From positions 1,784,501 through 1,848,500 of the forward strand of contig JAFFSR010000374.1 of the NCBI GenBank assembly GCA_017163975.1: a stretch of DNA of 64,000 nucleotides, in the 5' to 3' direction. The DNA is from Anastatus disparis. Its lineage: Eukaryota; Arthropoda; Insecta; Hymenoptera; Eupelmidae. A model generated the notes under the pieces. It was not told the DNA's origin and did not search any database. It was given only the letters and a program-made list of their open reading frames with translations. Of this stretch, positions 10,537-22,384 are shown in pieces; positions within the stretch are counted from its first letter, which is position 1; each line of letters starts with the position of its first letter. The position numbers and the translations under genes were made by a program.

Positions 10537-11489
10537 TAAAGTCCAGCTGAAAATTAAAAATTTTTTTTTATATGTATAAACTTTCTATTTTCATTTCTTT
10601 AAAAGTTTTAAGGAAAAATTTTATTTCAATCTCTTTTTTTATCTCTTTTTTAAGAACTCTGTATTTTAAAATTCTCAGCTAGATTTTTGTGCGAGTCTGC
10701 AAGTCATAAAAAGATTATACATAGCAAGGCATACATAAAAAAATGTATACATATATATAAACCAGACCCTAGCACTGTGACCGGAAAACCGAAAACCCTG
10801 GACCTGCCTAAAACAGTATGAATTCGAACTACGTACGCACAAAAATTATCCATAGACTAAAGCAGACAAGCATACTATTCCTACGTTTTTTTTGAACTGT
10901 CACATAAATTTCTAACTTTATGATTTTCAGATTTCCTACTCTTCCTTCTCTCTCATTTTCTTTCCTTTTCCCTCCCGCATAGATAGTTGAAGAAAGCATT
11001 AGAGAAAAAAATATATCTCTTTTAAGATAAAACACAGATGTGCATCTTAAATGTAACAAAGAAGAATTAGAATTCTCCGATGTTTTTCGAATTTTAGTTG
11101 ATTTTAATAATCTCTTTTGTAATTTAGAAATATAGAATTTTAAAATATTTAGAATTACGTAAATATCGTATGGTTATTTTCAATAAGAGGTAACCATATG
11201 ATATAATAATCTTAAACAATCCAAATAAATATACAATACTCTCCTTGTTAGACCGTTATATGTTATTACAATAAGAAGATTAAAATAGAGAATAGTTTAT
11301 ATTTTATTAGTTCATTTATGTAATCCTCTTTCGCCTTTGGGTGAAGATTTTTAATATTCATCCTTTTATTGCACTACGTTTTAGTTTTATTACAAACAGT
11401 TTCCATTATTTACCTACCCCGAAAAATAGCGTACATCAAACTAATTGGGAAATCCCTTAAAAAGAATACCGTTGATACCTTAGGTATTA

Positions 11490-11550
<61 letters not shown>

Positions 11551-12000
11551 ATATATATATATATACAATAGCCTTTGTTTTAATTTAGGAAATTTATTTT
11601 TAAGGTGAGTACCTTGTAAAAGAAAATGAATTTGGCTTCCAACACATTATTTTAATATTTATTTTTAGATTCCCAGACACATATTATAATTATTATTAAA
11701 CTATTAATTTTGCTCAAATTTATATTTTGATTTAATGTTTGAAAATTAAATTCATATTCTCTTCTCTGTTTTATATTAGATTTTATAATTTTAACGACGA
11801 ATTTTAATTTTAATTTCTAGTTTAAATCATTTTATTCTAAGATAGTAACATTTTAAACACCTGTTAATTTTTTCCTGATGTCACTTTTATAAATAAATGT
11901 TAAGATGCGAAAAATTATAATAAAAGAATAATAATATTAAAAAACCATAGAATATGCTTTAACTTTAAGTATTTCTCGTAAAAGATAAAGAAAGAAGAAA
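10537..12000. other. AT-rich noncoding DNA, probably including a 3' LTR
   Basis: No protein-coding sequence is supported. The first part probably belongs to the 3' LTR of the gypsy element, but its right edge cannot be placed. A TA microsatellite lies at 11492-11566. The rest is A/T-dominated with no clear repeat. Confidence 0.4.
11492..11566. repeat. (TA)n microsatellite
   Basis: About 75 bp of almost pure TA dinucleotide, broken by one TTT interruption. Reading frames across it give Ile-Tyr repeats, which are artefacts of the repeat. Confidence 0.95.
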
Positions 12001-12019
12001 TAGGGCCAATAGCAGTGTA

Positions 12020-12960
12020 TATGCTCCTCCCACGTTAATCTTCTTTCTCTGTCTTACTTATTTCTCTTAAGGGAGCAGTTGGAGGAAAATCAAGGGAAAA
12101 CCATTGCTTGCACGAATACAAATGTAAAACCCTGCGCATGTATGCTCTCTCAGAGTATATAAGCCAAGTACAGCAATGCAAAGCAACTCATTTTTCTATT
12201 GTCCATTTTTGTAGCACGACTTCATCGACTACAAAATTCTTTCCAGACCTTTTGAAGGTCTTCTTTCTAATTTCCAAATTTTAATAAGACTTTTAGTCTT
12301 TTTATTCTATTTTCAACAAAAAATTTTTATTCAATTTCAATTTCTTTGCTCAAATTCTAAGACATTTTCCTCGAATTGTTGGAGAATTGTATCTCTAAAG
12401 GAAAATCAATAAAAGTAAGTTAATTAAAAGTATTATCTCTCTTTTTATTTTCGAATGTTACTGGCAGGTCGATCTTACCGCTAGTCCTTGCACGGGTCGT
12501 AATCACCCTGTGCAATTTACTACTAAACTAAGGGGTCAAATTCACCTTTTAGTTTAAGCACGAGGTCGTAGTTACCTAGTGCAACGACGAATAAGTTGAG
12601 GGTCCAAGTAACCCACAACTTACTTGTATTGGGTCGATTCTACCCAATACAATTTTCTCAATTTTTCAAGAGTGAATAAACGCCTCTTGATTAAATTAAC
12701 CAACATAAGTTGGTTAATAGTAAAAACAAAAGGGTTGAAGCAACCTTTGCGTCTGTATTGGGTCGAACCAACCCGGTACGAAATTATTATTATTATCACA
12801 AATAAAAAGAACAAGTAATCTAATATAAGAATTATTAATCATAAATTTCATTTATAAAACATTTCATTATTTCTTTTACGCGGAATTTTTATCTTGAACC
12901 TGAGTCCTTAAGCGAAAGCTTAGACTCGAATGCGCTGAATAAAGATTGTGTTTGTCAACA
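12020..12960 (+). repeat. LTR-like segment with TATA box, hairpin run and poly(A) signal
   Basis: A TATATAA box at 12156-12162 is followed by a C/T-rich leader, the run of small hairpins described separately, AATAAA at 12938-12943 and a terminal CAACA at 12960. Just beyond lies ATTGG, the usual look of an LTR end followed by a TGG-type primer-binding site. This order suggests the promoter, R and U5 part of a long LTR, perhaps a solo copy. The left end was not found and no partner LTR is in the window, so the call is tentative. Confidence 0.35.
12460..12780. repeat. Series of small hairpins with GGGTC...ACCC loops
   Basis: At least six consecutive short inverted repeats, each with a different stem but a similar core: stem, G-rich GGGTC or GGTCG, about six bases, ACC or ACCC, stem. 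Examples centre near 12502, 12540, 12570, 12607, 12638 and 12766. Stems differ (GTATT, AAGTTG, TGCAC, TAAACT), so they are not simple tandem copies. The same strand reads similarly both ways, giving mirror reading frames on both strands. See the related run at 54250-54585. Confidence 0.75.
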
Positions 12961-13754
12961 ATTGGACATTACATCTGTGTCTCATTTTCCCGTCTCTGTC
13001 TTTTTGTCTGCGTGTCCGTCTCCCTGTCTCCATTTTTATGAAATCGTTCCGTGACTCCAATGTCGCCCTTTGACTTTGCTTTTTTGCTTCCGTTCATACA
13101 CACGTACGTCCACACATCGATGCTGATGTTTGATTTGATGATGATGATGATCATGATATATTTATTGTTTAATGAATTTCAAATTTTACGTTTCGTCCCA
13201 GATCTGTTTATAGGACACATCAGTAAAACTTTGTTGAAGAAGACAATCGAAATAAATAGCCACCATTACAGTTTGTTCTGATGAAAAAAAAATTTCTAGA
13301 TAAATATTTTTACTTCTAAACTAAACTTATATTTGTAACTAATTAGAAGCGTTTCGAGAAATCATCAACTAAAGCTTTTATTAAGGACGCATCAAGGCTC
13401 GATCCTCTAGTGATTTTTTTAATTATGTTTTCTTGTACACATTACAAAATTTTGTGTAATTCGTCAAATTTTTTTTATACAAAAATTTTTGTGTTAAAAT
13501 TTTACAAACATGTTTGTAAAATCAACATAAAAGTTTTTGTAATTTAGAAATTTCTGTGTACTTTTAAAATCAACACAAAAATTTTTGTAGAATTAACACA
13601 CGGAGTTTGTTATTTTTACAAACATGTGTGTACCTAGTTATTCAAATAATCTTATACTTTTGATAATTATATATTAGCATTATTGTTATTTTATGCAATC
13701 AAAATGCCTTAAACGCAAGGTAAATTTAAGTTTGTAAATATTAATTTCTGCTAA
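12961..13754. other. Noncoding stretch with ACAAA/TTTGT-rich palindromic words
   Basis: No gene is supported. 13430-13640 is packed with short inverted words such as CAAAAATTTTTGTG and ACAAACATGTTTGT. A similar block recurs at 14660-14850, on the other side of a palindromic element and a SINE fragment. The two blocks may be the halves of one older element that has been interrupted. Confidence 0.45.
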
Positions 13755-14187
13755 CAAGGATTCCATGACATTTGGGTCTCGGATTTTCTCCTGACATTGA
13801 GATATATTTTCTTGTATAAAATTATGAAAAAAGCTTTATTCCTAAGGTGCAACTCTCGATTTTTGCCAAGTTATCAGCAGTTCCCTACTAAAAAAAATGA
13901 CATGAAATCTCACCTGAGTTTCACGATTGAAAATGAAACAAGATCTCATATGAGAACTCATATGAGATCTCACGTGATAAAATAAAAGTTTTTTAGAATA
14001 AGTACTTCGAAAAATATATAACCATAAAAAAATGCAATTTTTTAAAAATTTAGACATATCTGCTGATAACTTGGCAAAATTCGAGAGTTGCACCTTAGGA
14101 ATAAGGCTTTTTTCATAATTTTATATAAGAAAAAATATCTCAAAGTTAGAAGAAAATCTGAGACTCAAATGTCATGGACTCTCCTTG
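13755..14187. mobile_element. Palindromic foldback element (TAA duplication)
   Basis: The arms run inward from CAAGGA (13755) and from TCCTTG (14187). The left arm reads CCATGACATTTGGGTCTC and the right arm is its complement with few changes. TAA flanks both ends (13752-13754 and 14188-14190), matching the TWA duplication of PIF/Harbinger-type elements. The centre is itself a palindrome built on AGATCTCATATGAGA. It has no coding capacity, and open frames on both strands are mirror images. The arms contain GAGATAT/ATATCTC. Confidence 0.88.
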
Positions 14188-14261
14188 TAAGTCCAAAAAT
14201 TTGTATACTTTTTTTTTCTTCTTTAACTTCGCTATATCTACGCTATTTGTGATGCTAATCA

Positions 14262-14409
14262 GCGACGGAACTCGTAAGTGTGTTTGTGAACAAAGCACAT
14301 GTAACGTACAGTGGTGCTTCTATCAATCGGTTGCTGAGAGCGGGATTAGAACTCAGAACCCCGAGATTACGAATCCAAGACTCTGCCGACTGAACCACTA
14401 GCCGGCTCT
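14262..14409 (-). mobile_element. tRNA-derived SINE fragment
   Basis: On the minus strand this starts GAGCCGGC and carries RNA polymerase III promoter boxes: TGGTTCAGTCGG (A box) and AGTTCTAATCC (B box). Downstream it keeps the CTTACGAGTTCCGTCG segment shared with the longer SINE at 52190-52611. Sequence beyond that point is absent, so this copy lacks the second tRNA-like unit and the tail. It is not a functional tRNA gene because the arms do not pair properly and the sequence continues into the SINE body. Confidence 0.8.
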
Positions 14410-14924
14410 ATTTCTATGATATGCTCATATTCAAAAATGATCGGCTCTTTTCGTAATCATTCGTTTACGTTCGCCTTTAAACGACAATGACATATTGTCA
14501 AATGAATTTAGTTTGTTTATGATTTTATTGATCCACGCCAACATCCATCATTTTATCCTTTTTCTTATATTTCTTTATCTCTCTCTTTTTTTTAATATAT
14601 TAACAGAAAGAAATACGAGAAAGTTATTATTTATTATCTAATCATCATTTCGATCATTATATTTTAAAACAAATAAATTTGTAAAATTTACAAATTTTAT
14701 TACTCAAAATTTTGTATTATTCATGGATTTTTATGTTAAAATTTTAACTTTGAAAATTACACAAAAAAAATTTGTAAATTTTAACACAAAAAAATTTGTG
14801 TTTCATCTGTAACACTTATGTGTGTTAAAATTAAAAATTGTTTTCCACTGTGTACAACGTTTACAATAAAAGTCGCATTTTATCAATAACACCGTGCTCA
14901 CATTGGCGGTCGAATTCCTTTGAC
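14410..14924. other. AT-rich noncoding stretch
   Basis: No gene is supported. 14660-14850 contains repeated short palindromic words (ACAAATTTGT-like), echoing 13430-13640. Confidence 0.5.
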
Positions 14925-15448
14925 TACACAGCGTTTAAAATAGTAACCGTGAATACTTAATTACATAGCGCTTACAGCAGCAGCCACGTATTTTTAACCA
15001 CACAGCGCTCAAAATAGCAGCCGCGAACCTGTAACTATACAGCGCTCAAAATAGCAGCCGCGAATTTATTATTACACAGCGCTTACAATAGTTGTTGTGT
15101 TTTTCAACTACACAGCATTTACAATAGCAGTCGTGTTTTTTTAACCACACAGCGCTTAAAATAGCTGCCGCAAATTTTAAATTACACAGCGCTTATAATA
15201 GTTGTTGCGTTTTTCATCTTTAGCTCTTAAAATAGTAGCCGCGTTTTTCAAACCCGATATTACTTTGAAAAGCAGTCACAAATTTCCAATTACACAGCAC
15301 TTACAGTAGTTTTAGCGTTCTTCCCCATTGCAGCACTTACAATAGCAGCCATATTTTTTTAAATACACAGCATTCAAAAAAGCAATCGCATTTTTTCAAT
15401 GGCACAAAACTAACAATAACAGCCGTGATTCTTAACCACACAGCGCTA
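14925..15448. repeat. Degenerate minisatellite, units about 40-45 bp
   Basis: About a dozen diverged head-to-tail copies share a core reading ACACAGCGCT, then TTACAATAGCAGCC, then GCGTTTTT with variations. AGCGCT is self-complementary. The array lies just beyond the C-terminal end of the decayed Helitron A helicase, on its 3' side. Helitron B also has a short GC-richer tandem array just beyond its helicase end. Confidence 0.85.
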
Positions 15449-16460
15449 AACTCTACTTAATAATTTTTAATTTTTTTATATTTAATGTTATATTAGTTTC
15501 AAATATGTTTGATTTTATTTTCTTATTCGTTATATTAAATTTTTCTATTGTGGTTTTATAATATTTCTTTGTAAACGATGTTTTTAGTATGGACCATTTC
15601 ATCTTTAACTTTTCTTGATTTTTCTGTTAATAATATTTTTAATTCTTTTCTTATTAGTCGTCCTTAAAAGTGCCACGTATAACTGCCCATGGCTAAAAAT
15701 TGGTGTTGGTAAATACAGTCTTACTTTTTTAAATGATTGTCCTTGCGACTTATTAATAGTCATTGCATGAGCAAGTTTTACAGAAAATTGTTTTCTGGTC
15801 ATCTGAAATGACAGTTCATCATTTGCTGATAAGGTCATACGTGGTAAGAATATAAAGTGCTCCTTTTTTTACTCCCTGTTAATATTTGTGCAATAATAGT
15901 AAATTGTTTTAATGTCGTTATTACTAATCAGGTTCCGTTACAAAGTCCTTCATTCAAATTAACATTTCTTTGAAGCATTACTATAGCTCATTTTTTAAAT
16001 TTTAAATGCTGTATGTACTGTCACACTGTCTTGTAATAAATTAGCCGCTATACCTGTCCATGATACAACTAAATAGTTGATTCCATGAATTTTTAGATAA
16101 GTTATAATTGTATTGAATAAGTATCTTTTACCACTTTCACCTGTACCGTCTATTTATATATACTTTTCAGTGCAGTTTGTATTCAATGAATTTATTACCG
16201 TATTAAAAATAGCCGTTCGAGCATTTGTTAGAGTATCAATGATTGACCCAATATTATTAACATTATTTACTGTATTATATTTAATTTTGTTATTTTCAAT
16301 ATAGTATTCTAAAGTAGGTAAATTAAAGTCACTTAATGAAAATGCATTGTTAGTTAAAATATCATTAATTATGCTTAATGCATATTCTTTACCTTTTTGT
16401 TCGTTTATTTTTGGAGGATAAAAATAGATTTCATATTTTTATATCATTCTCGAGCATTAA

Positions 16461-16841
16461 CAGGGGGCCGAACTACCTATCTTTGTTTAATAGTGTTTTT
16501 CATTATTTATGTGAATACTATCTGTTGTAGCAAGAAAAAAATAGGAACCCTTGCTTGATAATAATATAATAAGTAAATTTTGTAATAACAATCAAATTAT
16601 TTTATCAAGTAGTTTTTGAATAATATGAGACCTACCAAAAAAGATAGGTTATATTCCAGTTTATTAGTGGATCTTATATTATTCAGAAACTACGCAATAA
16701 AATCATTTTCTTACTATCACAAATTTTATTTATTATACTTATATCTAGCGGGGGCTACTATTCTTTTCTTGTTACATCGGATGGTCTTTATATAAATGAT
16801 GAAAAACTCTACTAGACGAAGAGAGATAGTTCGGCCTACTT
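16461..16841. mobile_element. TTAA-flanked palindromic MITE, copy 1
   Basis: A 381-bp foldback with arms starting CAGGGGGCCGAACTACCTATC, flanked by TTAA at 16457-16460 and 16842-16845. TTAA duplications are the mark of piggyBac-type transposition. It is inserted in the Helitron A helicase. A homologous copy with the same length, arms and flanking tetranucleotide is at 37347-37724. It is noncoding. Confidence 0.9.
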
Positions 16842-17789
16842 TTAATTGAATTGTGAAATTTACAAATGTAACTAAATAATTGACAAAGAGCTTTTATAAA
16901 TCGAGATTTACATGATTCTTCTAAACATTTATCCCATTCATCATCGATTTCAATTAAATTTCTTGCTGCTACTTAAAAGAATGTTGAGTACGTTATTTCA
17001 TTACAAGTTTTTAAGTTTTCAAAAGATGTTGCAGCTTTCACGTGAAGCAGAAGTAATCTTAAAAAGAATCTTCCTCTTTGTCTTGGATTAGCTAAATACA
17101 TTCTGGTTAGAATAGGTTTCATAGTCTTTTTTCTTTTTGCCCGTGTTTTATGTATTCGATTAAAAACATAATGTTGCGGTATATCAGAATAAAAGTAATT
17201 ATGTGCCTCTGGGTCACTTTTATTAAGTTCAAATCACGCTGTTAGTGTTGTATTTACATTTTTCTCATCAATTTCATGTTCAAATCCTTCTTCAAAATAC
17301 ACATATTGTTCATTTTCATTATGAACTACTAATCTATAAATTGTATGTTAAAGTTTACTAATATTATATTCCAGTATGCGATGCATAGCTTCTGGCGGGC
17401 AAACGTATCTTGTGTTTATATTTTGTTCAATTTTATTATAAAACATATCCTAACATTTGTTTCATCCATTTTATCATTAGTATTACTTTCAGTATTTATT
17501 TTACTTGCTTTCATTTCTATACATCCACAATCATGTCCTTTAAAACAGTATTCAAATAAGTATTTTATAACTCCTCTTATTGAACATAATTCAATATTAA
17601 TATAACCGTTAAACTTTAATAATAAATACGGGCTATAATAAACCACAAATCTATTGTCTGCCCACTTGTTTTTTGTAGTATAATATCTCATTTTTATCAT
17701 TTCTTCGTCAATAAATAGGATAACTATTTGTCATTATTGTAGTTTAATTAAAACCAGGCCGGAGTAGAATCTGATACTGACCGAGTAAC

Positions 17790-18102
17790 AATTGAGTTTT
17801 TTATTTACTCAAGCATTAATCGGTGTATCTGCAAATTAAAGGTTGAGTGCAAAAAATATTATTATTATAAACATTTATGCACAAGAAAAAAAAATTCTAC
17901 CGCTTTGTTTTTGAGAAAAGTGAGGAACGCGAAAATAATATAAACATAAACTTTTACTTTGGCGTTCCTTACTTTTCTCAAAAACAAAGCATTAGAAATT
18001 TTTTTCCTCGTGCACAGATGTTTATAATAATATCTATTGCGCTCAACCTTCAATTTGCAGATACACCGATTAATACTTGAGTAAATAACAAAAATCTCAA
18101 TT
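17790..18102. mobile_element. Palindromic foldback element in Helitron A
   Basis: The ends read AATTGAG...CTCAATT. The arms pair across the full length (left TTTACTCAAGCATTAATCGG against right CCGATTAATACTTGAGTAAA), with the centre near 17950. It splits the Rep region of Helitron A between KFKSRPDS and NRFVVYYSPYLLLKF. The target duplication is unclear. It is noncoding. Confidence 0.85.
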
Positions 18103-18710
18103 ATACAAGAACAGCGAATCCGGTCTGCTCTTAAATCGTTTTGGAAAATTATTTGTACACTTTCCTGATTCTTTATCTATACAAGGTGAGTTTTTATTTT
18201 GATCTTCACAATTGCCACGGATCATAAATTGTTCAACTATTTTATATAATCTGGGATTCTCATCATTATTTGGAATTTCAGTCACTATAAATTTATCAAC
18301 GTCATCACCATTCTAAATTTTATCATCTTTACTTAAAAATATTAGCATACAGGCATGCGGTAATCCTCTCTTTTGAAATTCTGTTACGTATGAATATGCA
18401 ATGCATTTCCCCAAAATATGTTTTCAGAAATTTGCTCTATTAATAGTTTTAATTTTTGATAAAATACTTAAATAAAAATATTTGGTCTATCTGTTACTTC
18501 TTTACTTTGTCCTATATTATTTGTGATTTCTTCCCATTTCGGATTGCATGTTATGGTAATGAAAAAATCTGGTTTCCCAATTCTTCGTACTAATATCATA
18601 GGATAAATAAAATTTTGATATAAGGAACGCGGACTTCCTGTAAAAGTTGATAATAATATGAACATTTTTCTGATACTATGATTGTCAATAATAATTATTC
18701 ACTTTTATTA

Positions 18711-19945
18711 AAGCTTATTAATTTACAAAAAATTAAAAAATTTTTTATTAAAATTCAGTACAATAAATTGATATGAATATATGAAAAAAAATTAAATACA
18801 TATTTTATATTGAACGTCTATTGTCAATGAAATCAGCAAATTTATATATAATAATATAATATATGAAAATGTAACCAAGCGACGCCAGGAGCAAGGTAAA
18901 TTTTGCTTGTCTTAAGTTATTTTAACATATATTAAAATGAATTAAAATTATTTCATGGTTTTCTTCGCCTGTAGCCCTACACAACCATGAGAGCCTATAT
19001 TTCTTCCTCCTTATACTATAAGCTTAACCTCCAAACCATCCTTTACCATTGGGAACTCACATATTTAAGAAAATTTTCAAAAGTTATTTATTTTTTTTTT
19101 AAATTTTGTTAATTTATTGTATAACAATTTTCACAATATTAATTTCTTTTAAATTTTTGCTTGAATATGTGTATTAAAACAATCATAATAATCAAACATT
19201 TTTCTATTAACTATTATTGTAACATGTCTTACAATAATACGAAACAGAACATTTTTTTATAATGATTATCTAAATTATACGTAATTACTACTTATAATTT
19301 ATAATAATATTCGGTTTGAAAATTTTTATTATTTATTAAATAATGTATAATTTATGAATTTTAATGTGAAAATTCTAATTTTTAAAAACTTTTTTCCAAT
19401 CAATATTTGGTATAAATTGTAAATGTTTTGAATCATTTTATATAAAAATTTTATTTGGATTTATTTAATATTATATAATTTATGAAATTCAATATGAAAT
19501 TTTAAATTATTAAAAACTTCTTTTCAAACAATATTTGGTATTGATTGTAAATTTTTTGAAGTTATTAATAATTTTATTCTAAATAGTTACCAGATGTGGA
19601 GGGGTATGTTATAAAATTACAATGTTTTTATCTAATGTTATATGGAAAGGTATGCAGAGGGGTATACGGATCAAAATGTGAATGAGCATTAAAAATTCTC
19701 ACGGAGCGGATACCCAGAGAAATGGAGTCCCATGGAGTGGAACAGAGTCACCTAGAGTCACTGATGACTTAAAAAATAACGTGAAAAAAAATATAAATTT
19801 CGGCTGGTTTAAGGAGGGTACATGGACGGGAATATGGATGGGGAGGAAGGGGGAGGAGCGACTAAGAAGGGCATAAAGGAGGATGGAGGGTGATACAGCA
19901 GAAACTACACCGAAATTACTATATAATATAGGTAGATATATATAT
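18711..19945. other. AT-rich noncoding DNA with a 128-bp tandem duplication
   Basis: No gene is supported. 19320-19565 contains two diverged copies of a 128-bp unit; TATAATTTATGAA appears at 19346 and again at 19474, followed in both by AATATTTGGTAT. The G-rich segment 19600-19890 (GGAGGG, GGGGAGGAAGGG) stands out from its AT-rich surroundings but has no recognisable product. Confidence 0.6.
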
Positions 19946-21332
19946 ATGGGTCAATCCACGTCAAACGGATAATGGCTCTGTCCAAAATTGTAGATCACCA
20001 AAAAAATCGTGTATGGGCTCAAAATTTTCGTCTTACACTCTACTTTCTTTTGCAATGTGGCGATTTTGAAAAATCCAAAATGACGGCTCCAATATGTCGG
20101 CTCAAACCTAGAGATTTCATAAAAAATTTTCAAAAATTAATTTTAATTCATTCAAATGTGATTATACATATTTTTTTATATCAGAAATCAATTCAGCATT
20201 CAATTTTACATAGGAATATAGTATTGCACTCGAGGTAAAAAAAATTTACAATGTCATCGGAAGGTCATATCGGGAAATAATAGTTATTTCTCGTATTACT
20301 CATTGATCAATGTTGATTAGTGAGGAAATGAAGATAGTGATAGATAACTCAAGTCACTGAATCCAAATCTGATGTCCGCTTAACCCTACAAGATCTCCAT
20401 CAAGGTCATTTGAAGGTCAAATCGCGAATATCTTTTATTATTTAATAAGATTAGGACACCTTCAAGTTTTACGTGTCGCTGAATCCGAATCCGGGGTCTG
20501 TTGGAGTGTCAAACGACCTAATTAAGGGGATGTAAAATATCGACATTACGGTTTTCCAAACATTTTATTCTAAATCAAACTTTTTTAAAAATATCTCTAT
20601 ATTACAACCTTCTATTTTAATTAATAAAAAGCATAATATAGAGATATTACGGAAAATTTTTTATTACATCACCTTAAGTAAAAATTAATTAAATATTGAC
20701 TAACAGAAAATTTTCGTTCTCCAAGAAACCACAGTTTAAAACGAATTTTTCTGTAATTACGTCGTTTGACACTCCAACGGGCCTCGGATTTGGATCCAGC
20801 ATCACGTAAAACTTATAGGTGTCTTAATCTTATCAAATAATAAGAGATATTCGCCATTTGACCTTCAAATGACCTTGATGGAGACTGGTAGGGTTGAGCG
20901 GATATCAGATTTGGATTCAGTGACTCGAGTTACCTATCAGTATCTTCATTTTCTTACTAATCAACGTTTATCAATGATTAATTTGAGAAATAACTATTGT
21001 CTCCTGAAATGACCTTCAGATGTTATGGTAAAATTTTTTTACCTCGAGCGCAATACTATATTCCCATGTAAAATTGAACGCTCAATTGATTTCTGATATG
21101 AAAAAATACGTATAATCAGATTTGAATGAATTAAAATCAATTTTCGAAAATTTTGTATGAAATTTCTAGGTTTGAATCGCCACATTAGGGCCGCCATTTT
21201 GGATTTTTCAAAATTGCCACATTGCAAAAGAGAGTAGAGTGTAAGACGAAAATTTTGAGCTCATACACGATTTTTTAGGTGATCTACAATTTTGGACAGA
21301 GCCATAATCCGTTTGACGTGGATTGACCCATA
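19946..21332. mobile_element. Large palindromic element in a TA microsatellite
   Basis: About 1.39 kb, self-complementary from end to end. The left end reads GGGTCAATCCACGTCAAACG and the right end is its complement. Both sides run into TATATA, fitting TA-target insertion as in Tc1/mariner-type elements. Internal landmarks mirrored in both arms include TCAAGGTCATTTGAAGGTCA and GTCGTTTGACACTCCAAC. The centre lies near 20640, where AATATAGAGATATTAC faces its complement. It is noncoding; mirror-image reading frames occur on both strands. Confidence 0.92.
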
Positions 21333-21350
21333 TATATATATATATATATA

Positions 21351-22325
21351 CAGTACCGGGTAATAATTCTGAGCAGGTTATCAAATTTTTGCTCCGACTT
21401 TAAAAAAGCGTATCTTCTTCAATTTTCATCTTAGAAAAAATTTTAAAAAAGCATTTTAAAGTATTCGTTAAATGCTTTCTTTTTAGCTTACTTACATTTT
21501 TTCAACGATATTAGAAAAAAAAAATAATCGCTTTGGCAATTTTGAAATTTTTTTCATTTTTGCATTTTTCTTCCATGAGCTGTAGTTTTTTAAATAATTG
21601 AGCTAGAAAATATTTGAAAAAAGATTTGGAAAGGGCTCTAAAAATGATATTTGCAGCTATTTTTATAAAAATTTTTTGATTATTTTTTGTCAAGTTTTAA
21701 GCATATAAAGTTATCGATCTAATACTTTTGCAGTTGTAAAAAACACTTCAATAGCAAGTAGAAAATAATCGCTGCTGCAAAACTTTTGATTTCTATGATA
21801 TAATTTTTGCAAAATAAATCTTTCTGTTGTTTCATACTTTATTATATTTTATTATTAATAATGAATAGTTATAATTTCCTACTAAAATTAAATCACTACT
21901 TCACCAGCGATTATTTTCTACTTGCTATTCAAATGTTTTTTACAACTGCAAAAGTATTAGATCGATAACTTTATATTCTTAAAACTTGACAAAAAATAAT
22001 TAAAAAATTTTTGTAAAAATAGCTGCAAATAGCATTTTTAGAGCCCTTTCCAAATCTTTTTTCAAATTTTTTCTAGCTTAATTATTTAAAAAACGACAGC
22101 TGATTGAAGAAAAATGCAAAAATGATAAAAATTTCAAAATTGCCAAAGCGATTATTTTTTTTTTAAATATCGTTAAAAAATGTAAGTAAGCTAAAAAGAA
22201 AGCATTTAATGAATACTTCAAAATGCTTTTTTAAAATTTTTTCTAAGATGAAAATTGAAGAAGATACGCTTTTTCAAAGTTGGAGCAAAAATTTGATAAC
22301 CTGCTCAGAATTATTGCCCGGTACT
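21351..22325. mobile_element. Second palindromic element in the same TA microsatellite
   Basis: 975 bp with ends CAGTACCGGG...CCCGGTACT and near-perfect arms meeting near 21840. Between it and the 19946-21332 palindrome lies only (TA)n, and (TA)n follows it to 22384. The arms contain TTGCTCCGACTTTAAAAAAG at the left and its complement at the right. It is noncoding. The two neighbours are different families, so the TA tract looks like a preferred landing site. Confidence 0.92.
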
Positions 22326-22384
22326 ATATAAATATATATATATATATATATGTATGTATATATATATATATATATATATATGTA
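22326..22384. repeat. (TA)n microsatellite
   Basis: TA repeats with two TGTA interruptions, directly beside the palindrome that ends at 22325. Confidence 0.9.

Larger units (their letters stand above)
15605..18710 (-). pseudogene. Helitron A Rep/helicase, decayed and interrupted
   Basis: Remnant of a rolling-circle transposon protein with a HUH-type Rep domain and a Pif1-like helicase, read right to left. Near 18600 it shows a GKPDFFITITCNP-type Rep segment, and near 18350 the HUH region reads GLPHACM, where the second metal-binding His appears replaced. Then come PRLYKIVEQFMIRG and, after an insertion, YLLLKFNGYINIE and YLFEYCFKGHDCG. A degraded Walker A (DGTGESGK) lies near 16140. The middle helicase motifs are deleted near 15990. 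The end keeps [10 protein letters not shown] and FSHGQLYVALLR. The 5' part beyond 18710 is missing. Confidence 0.85.

Noticed and set aside
11369..11608. Open frame across the TA microsatellite
   Set aside because: The Ile-Tyr repeat comes from (TA)n; no other coding signal.
12620..12818. Mirror open frames on both strands
   Set aside because: They arise from the palindromic hairpin run, which reads alike both ways.
13797..14093. Opposed open frames
   Set aside because: Both lie in the arms of the palindrome at 13755-14187 and are images of each other.
14262..14409. Functional tRNA gene
   Set aside because: A and B boxes are present but the arms do not fold as a tRNA and the sequence continues as a SINE.
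14925..15448. CRISPR array
   Set aside because: Copies are diverged and contiguous without unique spacers, and the genome is eukaryotic.
19682..19876. Gene in the G-rich patch
   Set aside because: Single short frame with no recognisable motif; composition shift alone is not evidence of coding.
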